A stretch of 8,521 nucleotides of DNA from ZC4RG30 sp964455685. Lineage in GTDB: Bacteria; Pseudomonadota; Gammaproteobacteria; Steroidobacterales; Steroidobacteraceae. The notes beneath the pieces were generated by a model. The model saw nothing but the letters and a program-made list of their open reading frames with translations, had not been told where the DNA came from and did not search any database. Every line of letters starts with the position of its first letter. The first letter of the stretch is position 1. Location: NCBI GenBank assembly GCA_964455685.1, contig CAYVZE010000094.1:1-8521 (forward strand), given 5' to 3'. The position numbers and the translations under genes are program-made. Below, in pieces: positions 1 to 6,759 of the stretch.

Positions 1-1148
1 CGGTGGTCCGCGGACCAGGCGGCGCGCAGCAGCGGCGTGCAGCCGGTGGTGAGCAGGTCGTCGGTGAAGCGCGCGGTGTTGCCGCCGCGTCCCGGGCGAT
101 GCATGTTGAGCTGGGTGTTGGGATCAACGCCCATTTCCAGCAGCCGCCCGGCCAGCTGCAGCGCGCTGGAGCGTGCCTTCGGCGCGGGGCCGTCGGCGAA
201 GCGCACGCCCTCGGCCAGCACAGTGCCCGGGCCGCCCGCCGCAGCTGCCGGCGCGCCCGCACCGCCGCGCGGCCGGCCTGCCATGCGGCTGTTCATGTCG
301 ATGGCCACGTACAGTGCCGTGCGTCCCCACCAGTCGGAGATGTGCGGGTTGGCGCCCAGGTCGAGCAGCGCGTTGGCGGTGTCGTAATGGCCATTGTCGA
401 TGGCGATCATCAGCGGCGTGACGCCCTCGGGCGTGGGCCGGTCGATGTCGGCGCCGGCCTTCACCAGCTGCATCACGCACTCGGTGCAACCGGCGCGCGC
501 GGCGAACAGCAGCGGCGTGAGCCCGCCGGCGGGACGGTACTGCGCGCGTGGCTCGGAGGTGATCTGGTTGCCCCAGTCGTTGACCGCCGCGCGCACGTCG
601 ACCTTCGCGCCCTTGCCGATGAGGAAGGCAGCGACATCGGCATGGCGCTCGGCCACGGCCCACATCAGCGCAGTCTGCCCGCGATACCGCTCGCGCGCAT
701 TCACGTCGGCGCCGGCGGCCACCAGCAGCTTCGCAATGGGCAGCGAGCCGACGCGCGCCGCCAGCATCAGCGGGGTCTGCTCGTCGTCATTGCCGAGATC
801 CGGATCCGCGCCGGCATCGAGCAGCATCTTCACCAACCGCTCATCGCCCAGCGACACTGCCTCCGACAGCGCGGTCGCGCCGAGCACATTGCGTTCATCC
901 GGCCGCGCGCCCCGCCTGAGCAGCTCGGCCACCAGCTCGTGGTCGACGCGGTGCACCGCCCACATCAGTGGCGTGCTGCCATCGCCGGCGGGCGCGTTCA
1001 CGTCCGCGCCCGCGGCGAGCAACCGCTGCACGGCAGCGCGGTCGCCTTCGCGGACCGACGCGACCAGGTCACCGGCCGGCAGGCTGCCGGACCACAATGC
1101 CATCGCCGCCATCGCGACCAGGGAAGACTTTGCCAACGACACCCGCAT
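1..1148 (-). CDS. Exported ankyrin-repeat protein, 3' end cut off by window edge
   Basis: The minus-strand frame from the ATG at 1148 stays open to the left edge, giving 382 visible residues and no stop. Residues 1-25 look like a Sec signal peptide: MRVSLAK, a hydrophobic stretch, then LPAG. From about residue 27 there are eight to nine ankyrin repeats. They show the usual TPLMxAxxxG, LLxxGADVN pattern, for example TPLMWAV at 59-65, TPLMLAA at 125-131, TALMWAV at 159-165, TPLLFAA at 211-217 and TPLMIAI at 244-250. Two interruptions break the array: a loop near 187-207, and a Gly/Ala/Pro-rich insertion near 290-325 inside the eighth repeat. Ankyrin repeats bind proteins; nothing enzymatic is visible. 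The start lies 5 bp after the stop of the upstream MBL gene and has no clear Shine-Dalgarno sequence, which suggests translational coupling. It is the fourth gene of the operon. The fold is secure; the partner is unknown. Confidence 0.9.
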   Translation of the reverse strand, partial: MRVSLAKSSLVAMAAMALWSGSLPAGDLVASVREGDRAAVQRLLAAGADVNAPAGDGSTPLMWAVHRVDHELVAELLRRGARPDERNVLGATALSEAVSLGDERLVKMLLDAGADPDLGNDDEQTPLMLAARVGSLPIAKLLVAAGADVNARERYRGQTALMWAVAERHADVAAFLIGKGAKVDVRAAVNDWGNQITSEPRAQYRPAGGLTPLLFAARAGCTECVMQLVKAGADIDRPTPEGVTPLMIAIDNGHYDTANALLDLGANPHISDWWGRTALYVAIDMNSRMAGRPRGGAGAPAAAAGGPGTVLAEGVRFADGPAPKARSSALQLAGRLLEMGVDPNTQLNMHRPGRGGNTARFTDDLLTTGCTPLLRAAWSADH

Positions 1149-1153
1149 GGCGA

Positions 1154-2128
1154 TCAGACGATGGTGTGCGAGAGCTTGTTGTAGTGTGCCCACATGCTCT
1201 TGTGGGCGTCGTACAGCGCCTTGTCGGGATCGGACCAGGTGCGCGACAGGCCGTCGAGCAGGCGCGCCTGCTGCATGTCCTCGGTGGTGAAGCCCTTGCG
1301 CATGGCCTCGGACACGCGGTCGAACATGGCCACGATGGCCTCATTCTCCACCTGCACCTCGGCGCGCGACAGCACGCCGCCGGTGGAGGCGATGATGCGC
1401 ACGGAGTCATCGCCCATCTTCAGCAGGCGTTGCTGCGAATCAGCGCGCCCGCCGACCCAGCCGCCCTCGTACCAGCAGATCTCCGGATCGGACACCGGCG
1501 CCACGGCATCTCCGGCCAGCACCACGTTGGAATCCTTGAACCACACGTAGACGTCACCGTCGGTGTGCGGCTGCTGCAGGTAGCCGTACTCGATGCGCTC
1601 GCCGCCGAAGTTGATTTCCTTCGAGCCGGTGTAGAACACCTCGCCAGGCACCGCGGCCTTCTCGCGCGCCGGCAGGTAGCGGTCCTCCCAGGGCACGTAA
1701 TGCGGCACCTTCATGCGCTGCGCCGCCTTGGCATGGGCGATGAGCCGCGCGCCCTGCGCGGCGAAGGCCGCATTGCCGCCAGTCACCTGCTCGTGCCAGT
1801 GGGTGTTGATCACCACCGACACCTTCGCGCCGGGCGCGAACCCGGCCAGCGCCGCCTGCAGCTCGCGCGTGGCGCCGGGTGCGCCGGTGTCGACCAGCAG
1901 CAGTCCCTCCTCGCCGCGCAGCGCGACGACGTTGCCACCCAGGCCGCTGATGAGCAGCAGACGTTCGGTCAGCGGCACCAGCGTCGCGGTGTAGTCCTGC
2001 GCCTGCTTCGCCTTGCCGGCGGCGGCGCCCGCCGCGCCGGTGGAGGCACAGCCGGGCAGCGACAGGCCCGCAGCCGCAGCAATGCCGGCGCCGAGCACGC
2101 CGCGCCGCGAGAAGAACATGCCGGTCAC
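1154..2128 (-). CDS. Tat-exported metallo-beta-lactamase-fold protein with altered zinc site
   Basis: This is a 324-residue protein. The N-terminus has a twin-arginine motif (SRRGVLGAG, R8-R9), a hydrophobic stretch, and LSLPGC ending at Cys27. This suggests a Tat-exported lipoprotein, although the lipobox is not ideal. The MBL fold is clear: VDTGAPG near 79-85, NTHWHEQVTGGN at 108-119, PHTDGD at 187-192 and VVLAGDAV at 202-209. Zn1 ligands H110, H112 and H188 and the bridging D207 are present. The D and second H of HxHxDH are replaced by Q114 and V115, and the late His of the family appears as STGGV (248-252). The Zn2 site is therefore mostly lost, so it may be a mononuclear enzyme, a binding protein, or active on something other than a lactam. 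The GTG at 2128 follows the DUF1552 stop by 1 bp and has a GGGGG stretch upstream; an ATG at 2119 is an alternative start. The substrate cannot be assigned. Confidence 0.9.
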   Translation of the reverse strand: MTGMFFSRRGVLGAGIAAAAGLSLPGCASTGAAGAAAGKAKQAQDYTATLVPLTERLLLISGLGGNVVALRGEEGLLLVDTGAPGATRELQAALAGFAPGAKVSVVINTHWHEQVTGGNAAFAAQGARLIAHAKAAQRMKVPHYVPWEDRYLPAREKAAVPGEVFYTGSKEINFGGERIEYGYLQQPHTDGDVYVWFKDSNVVLAGDAVAPVSDPEICWYEGGWVGGRADSQQRLLKMGDDSVRIIASTGGVLSRAEVQVENEAIVAMFDRVSEAMRKGFTTEDMQQARLLDGLSRTWSDPDKALYDAHKSMWAHYNKLSHTIV

Positions 2129-2129
2129 T

Positions 2130-3482
2130 TCAGACCCCCGCGATGAAGCCGGTGGAGTCGCCGATCCTGTCGCGTTCGATGCCCAGCTTGTTCAGCACCG
2201 TCAGGTGCAGGTTGGCAATCGGCGTGTGCTCCGGCGGAACGATGTGGCGACCGCCCTTGAGCTGGCCGTTGGCGCCGCCCACCAGGATCACCGGCAGCGG
2301 GTAGTTGTTGTGCCGGTCGCTGTTCGACATGTTCGAGCCGTACATGAACATCGAATGGTCGAGCAGCGAGCCGTCGCCATCCGGCGTGCTGGCCATCTTG
2401 TCGAGGAACTCGGCGAAGCGCTCCATGTGCCAGGTCTGCACCAGCACCAGCTTGCGCAGGCGTTCGCGGTCATTGGCATGGTGCGACAGCGGGTGGAACG
2501 AGTCGGGCACGCCGATGAACGGATAGGCGCGGTTGGTGCCCTCGGCCACCATGATGTAGGAGGCCACGCGGGTAAGGTTGGCCTGGAAGGCCAGTGCCAC
2601 CAGGTCGAACATCAGCCGCACCTGCTCGTCGAAGGCATCCAGTTCGCCCACCGGCGCATCCGGCAGCTCGATCGACGACAGGTCGCGCTGGCGGGCGCGC
2701 TCCAGGCGACGCTCGATCTCGCGCACGGTCTCCAGGTAGCTGTCCATCACGCGCTGGTCGGCGGGGCCGAGCTGCGCGCGCAGCGCCCTGGTGCGGTCGG
2801 AGATCAGGTCGAGGATGCTGGTGGTCTGGCGCTGGATCAGCGCGCGCTCGGCCTCGGTGTCACCCTCGCCGAACAGCTGCAGGAACACCTTGCGCGGGTT
2901 GTACTCCATCGGCAGCGGCGTATGCGCATCGCGGAACGACAGCGTGGAGCTGTAGTAGCAGGCGCCGGCGCCGCCGCCGCAGGCCGCGCTCTGGATGGTG
3001 GTCTCCGCAGCGACTTCCAGCGAGGGCAGCGCGGTTTCCTGGCCGATCTCGCCGGCGATGATCTGGTCCAGCGTGATCGACATGTTGGCGCCCGGGCCGC
3101 TGCTGGTGGGCCGCGTGGCCGACAGCCAGGTGGCGGGATTGAGCGTGTGCACGGAACCGGCGGACGCCGCGTTCTCGAGGTTCGCGAACGAGATCACGTG
3201 CTGCTTGTACTTCTCCAGCGGCTTCATGATCTTGTTCAGCTCGAACTTGCCGCCGTCGGTGATCGGCGTCCACGCGTCGACTTCCTTGCCGTACGGCGTG
3301 TTGTCCATGATGGCGCCATGCGGGATGTAGAAGAACCCGACGCGCGTCTTCGGCGACGCCGCGGACTTCGCCAGCGCCGTGCCGGCCGGCACCATCGCAT
3401 CGAGGAACGGGAGGGCCAGCGACACGCCGAGCCCCTTCAGCGTGGTCCGGCGGGAGATGTGCTTCCTGGTCAAGAACGTCAT
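2130..3482 (-). CDS. Tat-exported DUF1552 (HXXSHH family) protein
   Basis: This is a 450-residue, apparently full-length protein. The N-terminus ISRRTTLKGLGVSLALPFLD is a classical twin-arginine signal (R11-R12), so the protein should be exported folded. The family signature HPLSHH is at 330-335, matching the HXXSHH motif that gives the DUF1552 Pfam family its name. Other conserved-looking stretches are RVGFFYIPHG (47-56), the Cys-containing patch ACGGGAGACYYSS (167-179) and MFMYGSNMSNSDRHNN (379-393-region). A charged, probably helical region at about 240-270 (ETVREIERRLERARQRD) precedes the C-terminal half. DUF1552 is related in overall look to DUF1501 and other alkaline-phosphatase/sulfatase-like proteins, but no reaction is established that I know of. 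From memory of planctomycete, acidobacterial and proteobacterial genomes, the gene is often beside PSD/DUF1592 genes, as here. It starts 12 bp after the upstream stop with a strong Shine-Dalgarno sequence. The family is certain; the function is unknown. Confidence 0.94.
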   Translation of the reverse strand: MTFLTRKHISRRTTLKGLGVSLALPFLDAMVPAGTALAKSAASPKTRVGFFYIPHGAIMDNTPYGKEVDAWTPITDGGKFELNKIMKPLEKYKQHVISFANLENAASAGSVHTLNPATWLSATRPTSSGPGANMSITLDQIIAGEIGQETALPSLEVAAETTIQSAACGGGAGACYYSSTLSFRDAHTPLPMEYNPRKVFLQLFGEGDTEAERALIQRQTTSILDLISDRTRALRAQLGPADQRVMDSYLETVREIERRLERARQRDLSSIELPDAPVGELDAFDEQVRLMFDLVALAFQANLTRVASYIMVAEGTNRAYPFIGVPDSFHPLSHHANDRERLRKLVLVQTWHMERFAEFLDKMASTPDGDGSLLDHSMFMYGSNMSNSDRHNNYPLPVILVGGANGQLKGGRHIVPPEHTPIANLHLTVLNKLGIERDRIGDSTGFIAGV

Positions 3483-3487
3483 GTCGA

Positions 3488-3494
3488 CTCCCCT
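3488..3494 (-). promoter_or_regulatory. Strong ribosome binding site of the DUF1552 gene
   Basis: Read on the minus strand this is AGGGGAG, followed by TCGAC and the ATG at 3482. The 5-nt spacing is close to ideal. The site abuts the TAG stop of the upstream PSD gene, which supports cotranscription with independent or coupled ribosome loading. It also fixes the start chosen for the DUF1552 gene. Confidence 0.75.
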
Positions 3495-5885
3495 CTAGTC
3501 AGCCCGGCCGGCAGCGGCCACCGCGGTGTCATGCCGGCCGGTATCGTGCGGTTCGGCCTGCAGGCGGAAGGCGTCGGATTTGACCACGCCCTTCACCAGG
3601 TCGAAGAACCGGTAGTTGTTGCGCGCCGCATCGCGCACGATCTGGCGCACCTGCGGCATGTCGTGGGCTTCCAGCTCGCGCGAGGTGGCGTACACCATCA
3701 GCTTCTGCGTCAGCGCCCAGGCGAACTGCTCGGGCCGGCGCGACAGCGCTTCGCGCAGCGCCACCACGCCGTTGACCGGGGTGCCGTCGGGCAGCACGGT
3801 GCTGGCGTCGATGGGCTGGCGGGTGTCGGCCTCGCGCACGCGCCAGGCGCCGATCACGTCGAAGTTCTCCAGCGCCAGGCCCAGCGGGTCGATCACGCCG
3901 TGGCACTGGTTGCAGCTCTTCACCTGGCGGTGGATCTCCAGCCGCACGCGCAGCGAGCTGGGCGCATCACCCTCCTTGGCGTTGAGGTCGGTCTCCACGC
4001 CCGGCGGCGGCGGCGTGGCCGGCGTGCCCATGATGCGCTCCAGGATCCACGCGCCGCGCAGCACCGGCGAGGTGCGGTCGCCATAGGACGTGCGCAGCAG
4101 CACCGCCGCCTTGCCCAGCAGGCCGAAGCGGGCCGGCTCGTCCAGCTTCACGCGGCGGAACTGCGAACCCAGCACGCCGCTGATGCCGTAGTGGCGCGCG
4201 AGGCGGTCATTGAGATAGGTGTAGTCGGCGTTCAGCAAGTCCAGCACCGAGCGGTTCTGCAGCAGCACCTCGGACAGGAACAGCCGGATCTCGGTGGAGA
4301 AGTCGTTGCGCAGCGTGTCGTTGAAGTTGCGGAACAGGGTCGGGTCCGGCTCCACCGCGGTGAGGTCGTCCACGTTCAGCCAGCGCATGGCGAAGCCGTC
4401 GACCAGCGCCTGCGCGCGGCGATCCTGCAGCATGCGCATCACCTGCGCGTCGTAGACCTGCGGGTCCTTCAGGCGGCCCTCGACGGCCAGCTTCAGCAGC
4501 TCCTCGTCGGGCAGGTCGCTCCACAGGAAGAACGCCAGGCGCGAGGCCAGCTCCAGGTCCGACAGCGGCTGAGGGCCGTCGCCCGGCCGGGGCGCGATCA
4601 CGCGGTAGAGGAAATCGGGGCTGGACAGCGTGCCCATCACGATCTCCTGCACGCCGCCGTCGAAGTGGCCGATGTCGCGCCGGCCGGCGTCGAAGAACTT
4701 CATCAGCTTGGCGACGTCTTCGTCGTCCACGGGGCGACGGTAGGCGCGCGCGGCCAGGTGGCGCGCGATCTTCTCGGCGCAGGGACGCTCCTCCTCCACC
4801 GTGGCGGGATAGCAGACGAAGATGCGGTCGCGGCTGGGCGAGCTGCTCACCTTCGTCGGGCCGTAGGGGCCGCTGACCTCCACGCCCTGCGACAGCCGCA
4901 GGCCGGCGGTGGCGCCGAAGCCGCCGCCGGCGCCGATGTTCTCGTCGGACAGCACGCGCGAGCGCTCCATCGAGGTGACCACCACCTCGTGCGTGCCGGA
5001 AGTCACCTGCACCGGGATATTCTGGAAGCGCGCCATCACCTTGTCGCGGCCTTCCTGCGCCTGCTTGTCGGCCAGGCCCAGGTCGTCCTTGCCGCCGATG
5101 TCGGCGCGGAAAACTTCCTTGCCGTCGATGAAGATGACGATGGTGCGGCGGAACAGCGACTGGTGGGTGTACAGGCCGCCGGTCAGGTCGTCGAGCAGGC
5201 TGATGCGGTACTCGCCATCGGCCGGGAAGAAATGCTTGAATGCCATGCCGCCGGCGCTGCCCAGCGGCATGGTGGTGGCGCTGGCGCCGCCCGGGGTGTG
5301 CAGCGTCTTGCTCATCTTGGGCTGCGGGTCGCCCACGGCGCGCTTCGAGATGAAGCGCGCGGCGCCGATGTACTGGTCGAGGAAGGTCGGCGAGACCGTC
5401 AGCACGGCCGCGATGTTGTCGAAGCCGTCCATCTCGATCTCGGGCGGCAGCAGGTCCTCGACCTTGATCTCCACCCCCAGCAGCGAGCGCACGGCGTTGG
5501 CGTACTCGGTGCGGTTCAGGCGCTGCGCGGTGACGTGGCCGGCGCGCGGGGTGGTCGGGCGGCTGTCCAGGCGGGCCTCGAGCCAGCCCACCAGCTGGTC
5601 CATTTCCTCCTGGCTGGGCTTCTTGCTGCCCGGGGGCGGCATCAGGTGGCCCCGCAGCTTGACCACCGTGGACTCCCAGACGTCGATGTCCTCGGGGATG
5701 TCGGAGGCCGTATAGGTGTCGAAGGCCACCCCGCCGGCCCAGTCGGTGGAGTTATGGCACTCCGAACAATAGGTTTCGATCAGGCCCAGGTGGTGCTCGC
5801 CCGGGGCGGGCCCCTCCTGCCCCGCAGCATAGGCAGTTACCGCCCAGGCCGCGACCAAGTACAATGCACGTCTCACGGTTCCCAT
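3495..5885 (-). CDS. Secreted two-haem PSCyt1/PSD protein (DUF1587-1595-1592-1588-1585)
   Basis: This is a 796-residue protein, read from the ATG at 5885. Residues 1-22 form a Sec signal peptide (MGTVRRALYLVAAWAVTAYA). An N-terminal PSCyt1-type domain carries haem motif CSECH at 40-44, with HLMPPPG (80-86) as the likely distal Met. Then follow DUF1587 (about 115-180, RLNRTEYANAVRSLLG), an Ig-like or jelly-roll stretch (about 215-310, FPADGEYRISL, FIDGKEV), DUF1595 (about 365-425, ARAYRRPV), DUF1592 (about 435-565, SRLAFFLWSDLPDEELL), DUF1588 (about 580-680) with a second haem motif CNQCH at 658-662, and DUF1585 (about 705-780). This is the usual order and length for the family, which has no established reaction that I know of; an extracytoplasmic redox role is inferred from the haems. 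The frame is open upstream to 6275, but that part overlaps the cytochrome gene and precedes the signal peptide, so it was excluded. An AAGGGG lies just before the ATG. It is the first gene of the operon. Confidence 0.93.
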   Translation of the reverse strand: MGTVRRALYLVAAWAVTAYAAGQEGPAPGEHHLGLIETYCSECHNSTDWAGGVAFDTYTASDIPEDIDVWESTVVKLRGHLMPPPGSKKPSQEEMDQLVGWLEARLDSRPTTPRAGHVTAQRLNRTEYANAVRSLLGVEIKVEDLLPPEIEMDGFDNIAAVLTVSPTFLDQYIGAARFISKRAVGDPQPKMSKTLHTPGGASATTMPLGSAGGMAFKHFFPADGEYRISLLDDLTGGLYTHQSLFRRTIVIFIDGKEVFRADIGGKDDLGLADKQAQEGRDKVMARFQNIPVQVTSGTHEVVVTSMERSRVLSDENIGAGGGFGATAGLRLSQGVEVSGPYGPTKVSSSPSRDRIFVCYPATVEEERPCAEKIARHLAARAYRRPVDDEDVAKLMKFFDAGRRDIGHFDGGVQEIVMGTLSSPDFLYRVIAPRPGDGPQPLSDLELASRLAFFLWSDLPDEELLKLAVEGRLKDPQVYDAQVMRMLQDRRAQALVDGFAMRWLNVDDLTAVEPDPTLFRNFNDTLRNDFSTEIRLFLSEVLLQNRSVLDLLNADYTYLNDRLARHYGISGVLGSQFRRVKLDEPARFGLLGKAAVLLRTSYGDRTSPVLRGAWILERIMGTPATPPPPGVETDLNAKEGDAPSSLRVRLEIHRQVKSCNQCHGVIDPLGLALENFDVIGAWRVREADTRQPIDASTVLPDGTPVNGVVALREALSRRPEQFAWALTQKLMVYATSRELEAHDMPQVRQIVRDAARNNYRFFDLVKGVVKSDAFRLQAEPHDTGRHDTAVAAAGRAD

Positions 5886-5922
5886 ATCCCCTTCGATCCG
5901 GCCGCCGCAGGAGCGTTCCATG

Positions 5923-5928
5923 ATTCTA
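5923..5928 (-). promoter_or_regulatory. Candidate -10 element for the PSD operon
   Basis: On the minus strand this reads TAGAAT, a 5/6 match to TATAAT. It would start transcription near 5916, about 30 nt upstream of the chosen ATG at 5885. No good -35 lies at 16-18 bp: a TTGGTC at 5956-5951 is 22 bp away. An activator or a different sigma factor would be needed. If used, it would exclude the earlier in-frame ATG at 5921 and support the start at 5885. Confidence 0.3.
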
Positions 5929-5948
5929 GCCCCCGCCTGTCCATTGGA

Positions 5949-5977
5949 CTGACCAAAGCGCGCCGGTTCCCTATAAT
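5949..5977 (+). promoter_or_regulatory. Sigma70-type promoter of the cytochrome c gene
   Basis: A perfect -10 TATAAT lies at 5972-5977, with CTGACC (4/6 match to TTGACA) at 5949-5954. The spacing is exactly 17 bp. The predicted transcription start is near 5984, giving a 5' leader of about 35 nt before the GTG at 6019. A perfect TATAAT is unlikely by chance in DNA this rich in GC. The call is from sequence only. Confidence 0.6.
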
Positions 5978-6018
5978 TCCGCGATTGACCTGCATCCTTT
6001 TGACCGGACCTCTCGCCA

Positions 6019-6531
6019 GTGAGCAAGCAAGATACCCACTTTTTCAACGTTTTCAGTGTCGTACTCGGCCTCCTGGTCGCCTTCGTGATCATCGTGTTCG
6101 CGATCGCGCGCCACGTCGGCAAGACCGAGCAGACCCCCGTCGTCCATGAGGACCCGCTGCTGGTGCAGACGGTGGCCGAGCGCCTGACCCCGCCGGCCCG
6201 CGTGGCCGTGGCCGGCCAGGACAACAGCGCCCTGGCGATCGCGCCGGTGACGGCCCAGCCCACGACGGCCGTCACGGTCGCGCTCGAGAATGGCGAGCAG
6301 GTCTACGAGGCGGCCTGCAAGGCCTGCCACGGCATCGGCCTGGCTGGCGCGCCCAAGGCCGGTGACGCCGCCGCCTGGCAGCCCCGCATTGCCCAGGGCA
6401 AGGGCACGCTGTACGAGCACGCCATCAAGGGCTTCACCGGCAAGACCGGCGTGATGCCTGCCAAGGGCGGCCGCACGGATGTCAGCGACGAGCTGGTCCG
6501 CGAAGCCGTCGACTACCTGCTGGGCCTGTAA
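6019..6531 (+). CDS. Membrane-anchored monohaem cytochrome c (cytochrome c5-like)
   Basis: This is a 170-residue protein with GTG start and TAA stop. One transmembrane helix lies at about residues 9-30 (FFNVFSVVLGLLVAFVIIVF) with no obvious cleavage site. It probably stays as an N-terminal anchor, with the rest in the periplasm. A linker rich in Pro, Ala and Val (about 40-88) leads to one cytochrome c domain with haem motif CKACH at 100-104. The likely distal ligand is Met147 in GVMPAKGG, typical of the cytochrome c5 family. An expected role is electron transfer between respiratory complexes or to a periplasmic partner; this is family knowledge, not shown here. The start is bounded by an in-frame TGA at 6001-6003, and GTG at 6019 is the first usable codon; the Shine-Dalgarno sequence is poor. 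It is divergent from the two-haem PSD operon, which could make it that system's redox partner. Confidence 0.93.
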   Translation: MSKQDTHFFNVFSVVLGLLVAFVIIVFAIARHVGKTEQTPVVHEDPLLVQTVAERLTPPARVAVAGQDNSALAIAPVTAQPTTAVTVALENGEQVYEAACKACHGIGLAGAPKAGDAAAWQPRIAQGKGTLYEHAIKGFTGKTGVMPAKGGRTDVSDELVREAVDYLLGL

Positions 6532-6548
6532 GGCCCTCCAGCGATCCC

Positions 6549-6572
6549 GGCGCCGGCATTGCCGCCGGCGCC
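6549..6572. terminator. GC-rich hairpin downstream of the cytochrome gene
   Basis: A perfect 9-bp inverted repeat, GGCGCCGGC and GCCGGCGCC, flanks a 6-nt ATTGCC loop and begins 17 bp after the cytochrome stop. No T-run follows on either strand, so it is not a canonical intrinsic terminator. It could still act as a 3' stabilising stem, or as a pause or terminator with Rho between the two convergent genes. Confidence 0.45.
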
Positions 6573-6586
6573 GCAGCGCCCCGCCC

Positions 6587-6603
6587 CGCCCCGCAACGGG
6601 CGG
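6587..6603. repeat. Short hairpin in the convergent intergenic region
   Basis: CCGCCC and GGGCGG form a 6-bp stem with a GCAAC loop. An overlapping alternative stem pairs CGCAAC (6592-6597) with GTTGCG (6603-6608), so the two folds exclude each other. Only TT follows. In a region this rich in GC, a stem of this size may be chance. Confidence 0.25.
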
Positions 6604-6644
6604 TTGCGTCGGGAACAGCACAGGCTCTTCCCCGGGCCACCCTC

Positions 6645-6666
6645 CTGCATCCGGCACAGGATGCAG
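6645..6666. repeat. 8-bp perfect inverted repeat in the convergent intergenic region
   Basis: CTGCATCC and GGATGCAG form a perfect 8-bp stem around a GGCACA loop, about 95-115 bp beyond the yifB stop on the minus strand. Its stem is less GC-rich than the surroundings, which makes chance pairing less likely. It lacks a T-run. It could be a 3' end structure for yifB or a protein-binding palindrome. The rest of 6532-6759 shows no gene I can support. Confidence 0.35.
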
Positions 6667-6759
6667 TCGAAATGCGATCGATCCCCTGCGACTCCCGCCA
6701 GGCGCGTGGGAACGCGTCCGCCTCGCGCTTCTTGCTGGTGCGGCGTGGAGGGAGTTCCT

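Larger units (their letters stand above)
5886..6018. other. Divergent intergenic spacer between the PSD operon and cytochrome c gene
   Basis: This 133-bp spacer must hold the promoters of both the leftward four-gene operon and the rightward cytochrome gene. It is noticeably more AT-rich than the flanking genes around 5920-6005. It contains a consensus-like plus-strand promoter and a weak minus-strand -10 candidate, both listed separately. No clear palindromic operator was found by eye. The shared spacer makes joint regulation of the cytochrome and the operon plausible, but this is inference. Confidence 0.6.

Noticed and set aside
3..1290. Overlapping plus-strand open frames at the left edge (393 and 298 codons)
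   Set aside because: They lie opposite the ankyrin gene, whose minus-strand frame shows repeated TPLMxA and GADVN motifs. The plus-strand translations have no domain, and their periodic look is the antisense shadow of the repeats.
968..2146. Plus-strand open frame of 392 codons opposite the MBL gene
   Set aside because: The minus strand encodes a clear MBL fold with a Tat signal. The plus translation is compositionally biased and motif-free.
2013..6149. Plus-strand open frame of 1378 codons opposite the DUF1552 and PSD genes
   Set aside because: It is antisense to three well-supported genes with clear family motifs. Its translation is His/Arg/Val/Gln-rich with no recognisable domain, as expected for the mirror frame of GC-rich coding DNA. 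It also ends inside the cytochrome gene.
5886..6275. N-terminal extension of the PSD protein (in-frame open to 6275)
   Set aside because: The extension overlaps the cytochrome gene on the other strand and would bury the signal peptide. The ATG at 5885 with AAGGGG upstream gives a proper secreted N-terminus.
5971..6657. Minus-strand open frame of 228 codons opposite the cytochrome gene
   Set aside because: The plus strand has a CKACH haem motif, a transmembrane anchor and a good promoter. The minus translation matches nothing recognisable.
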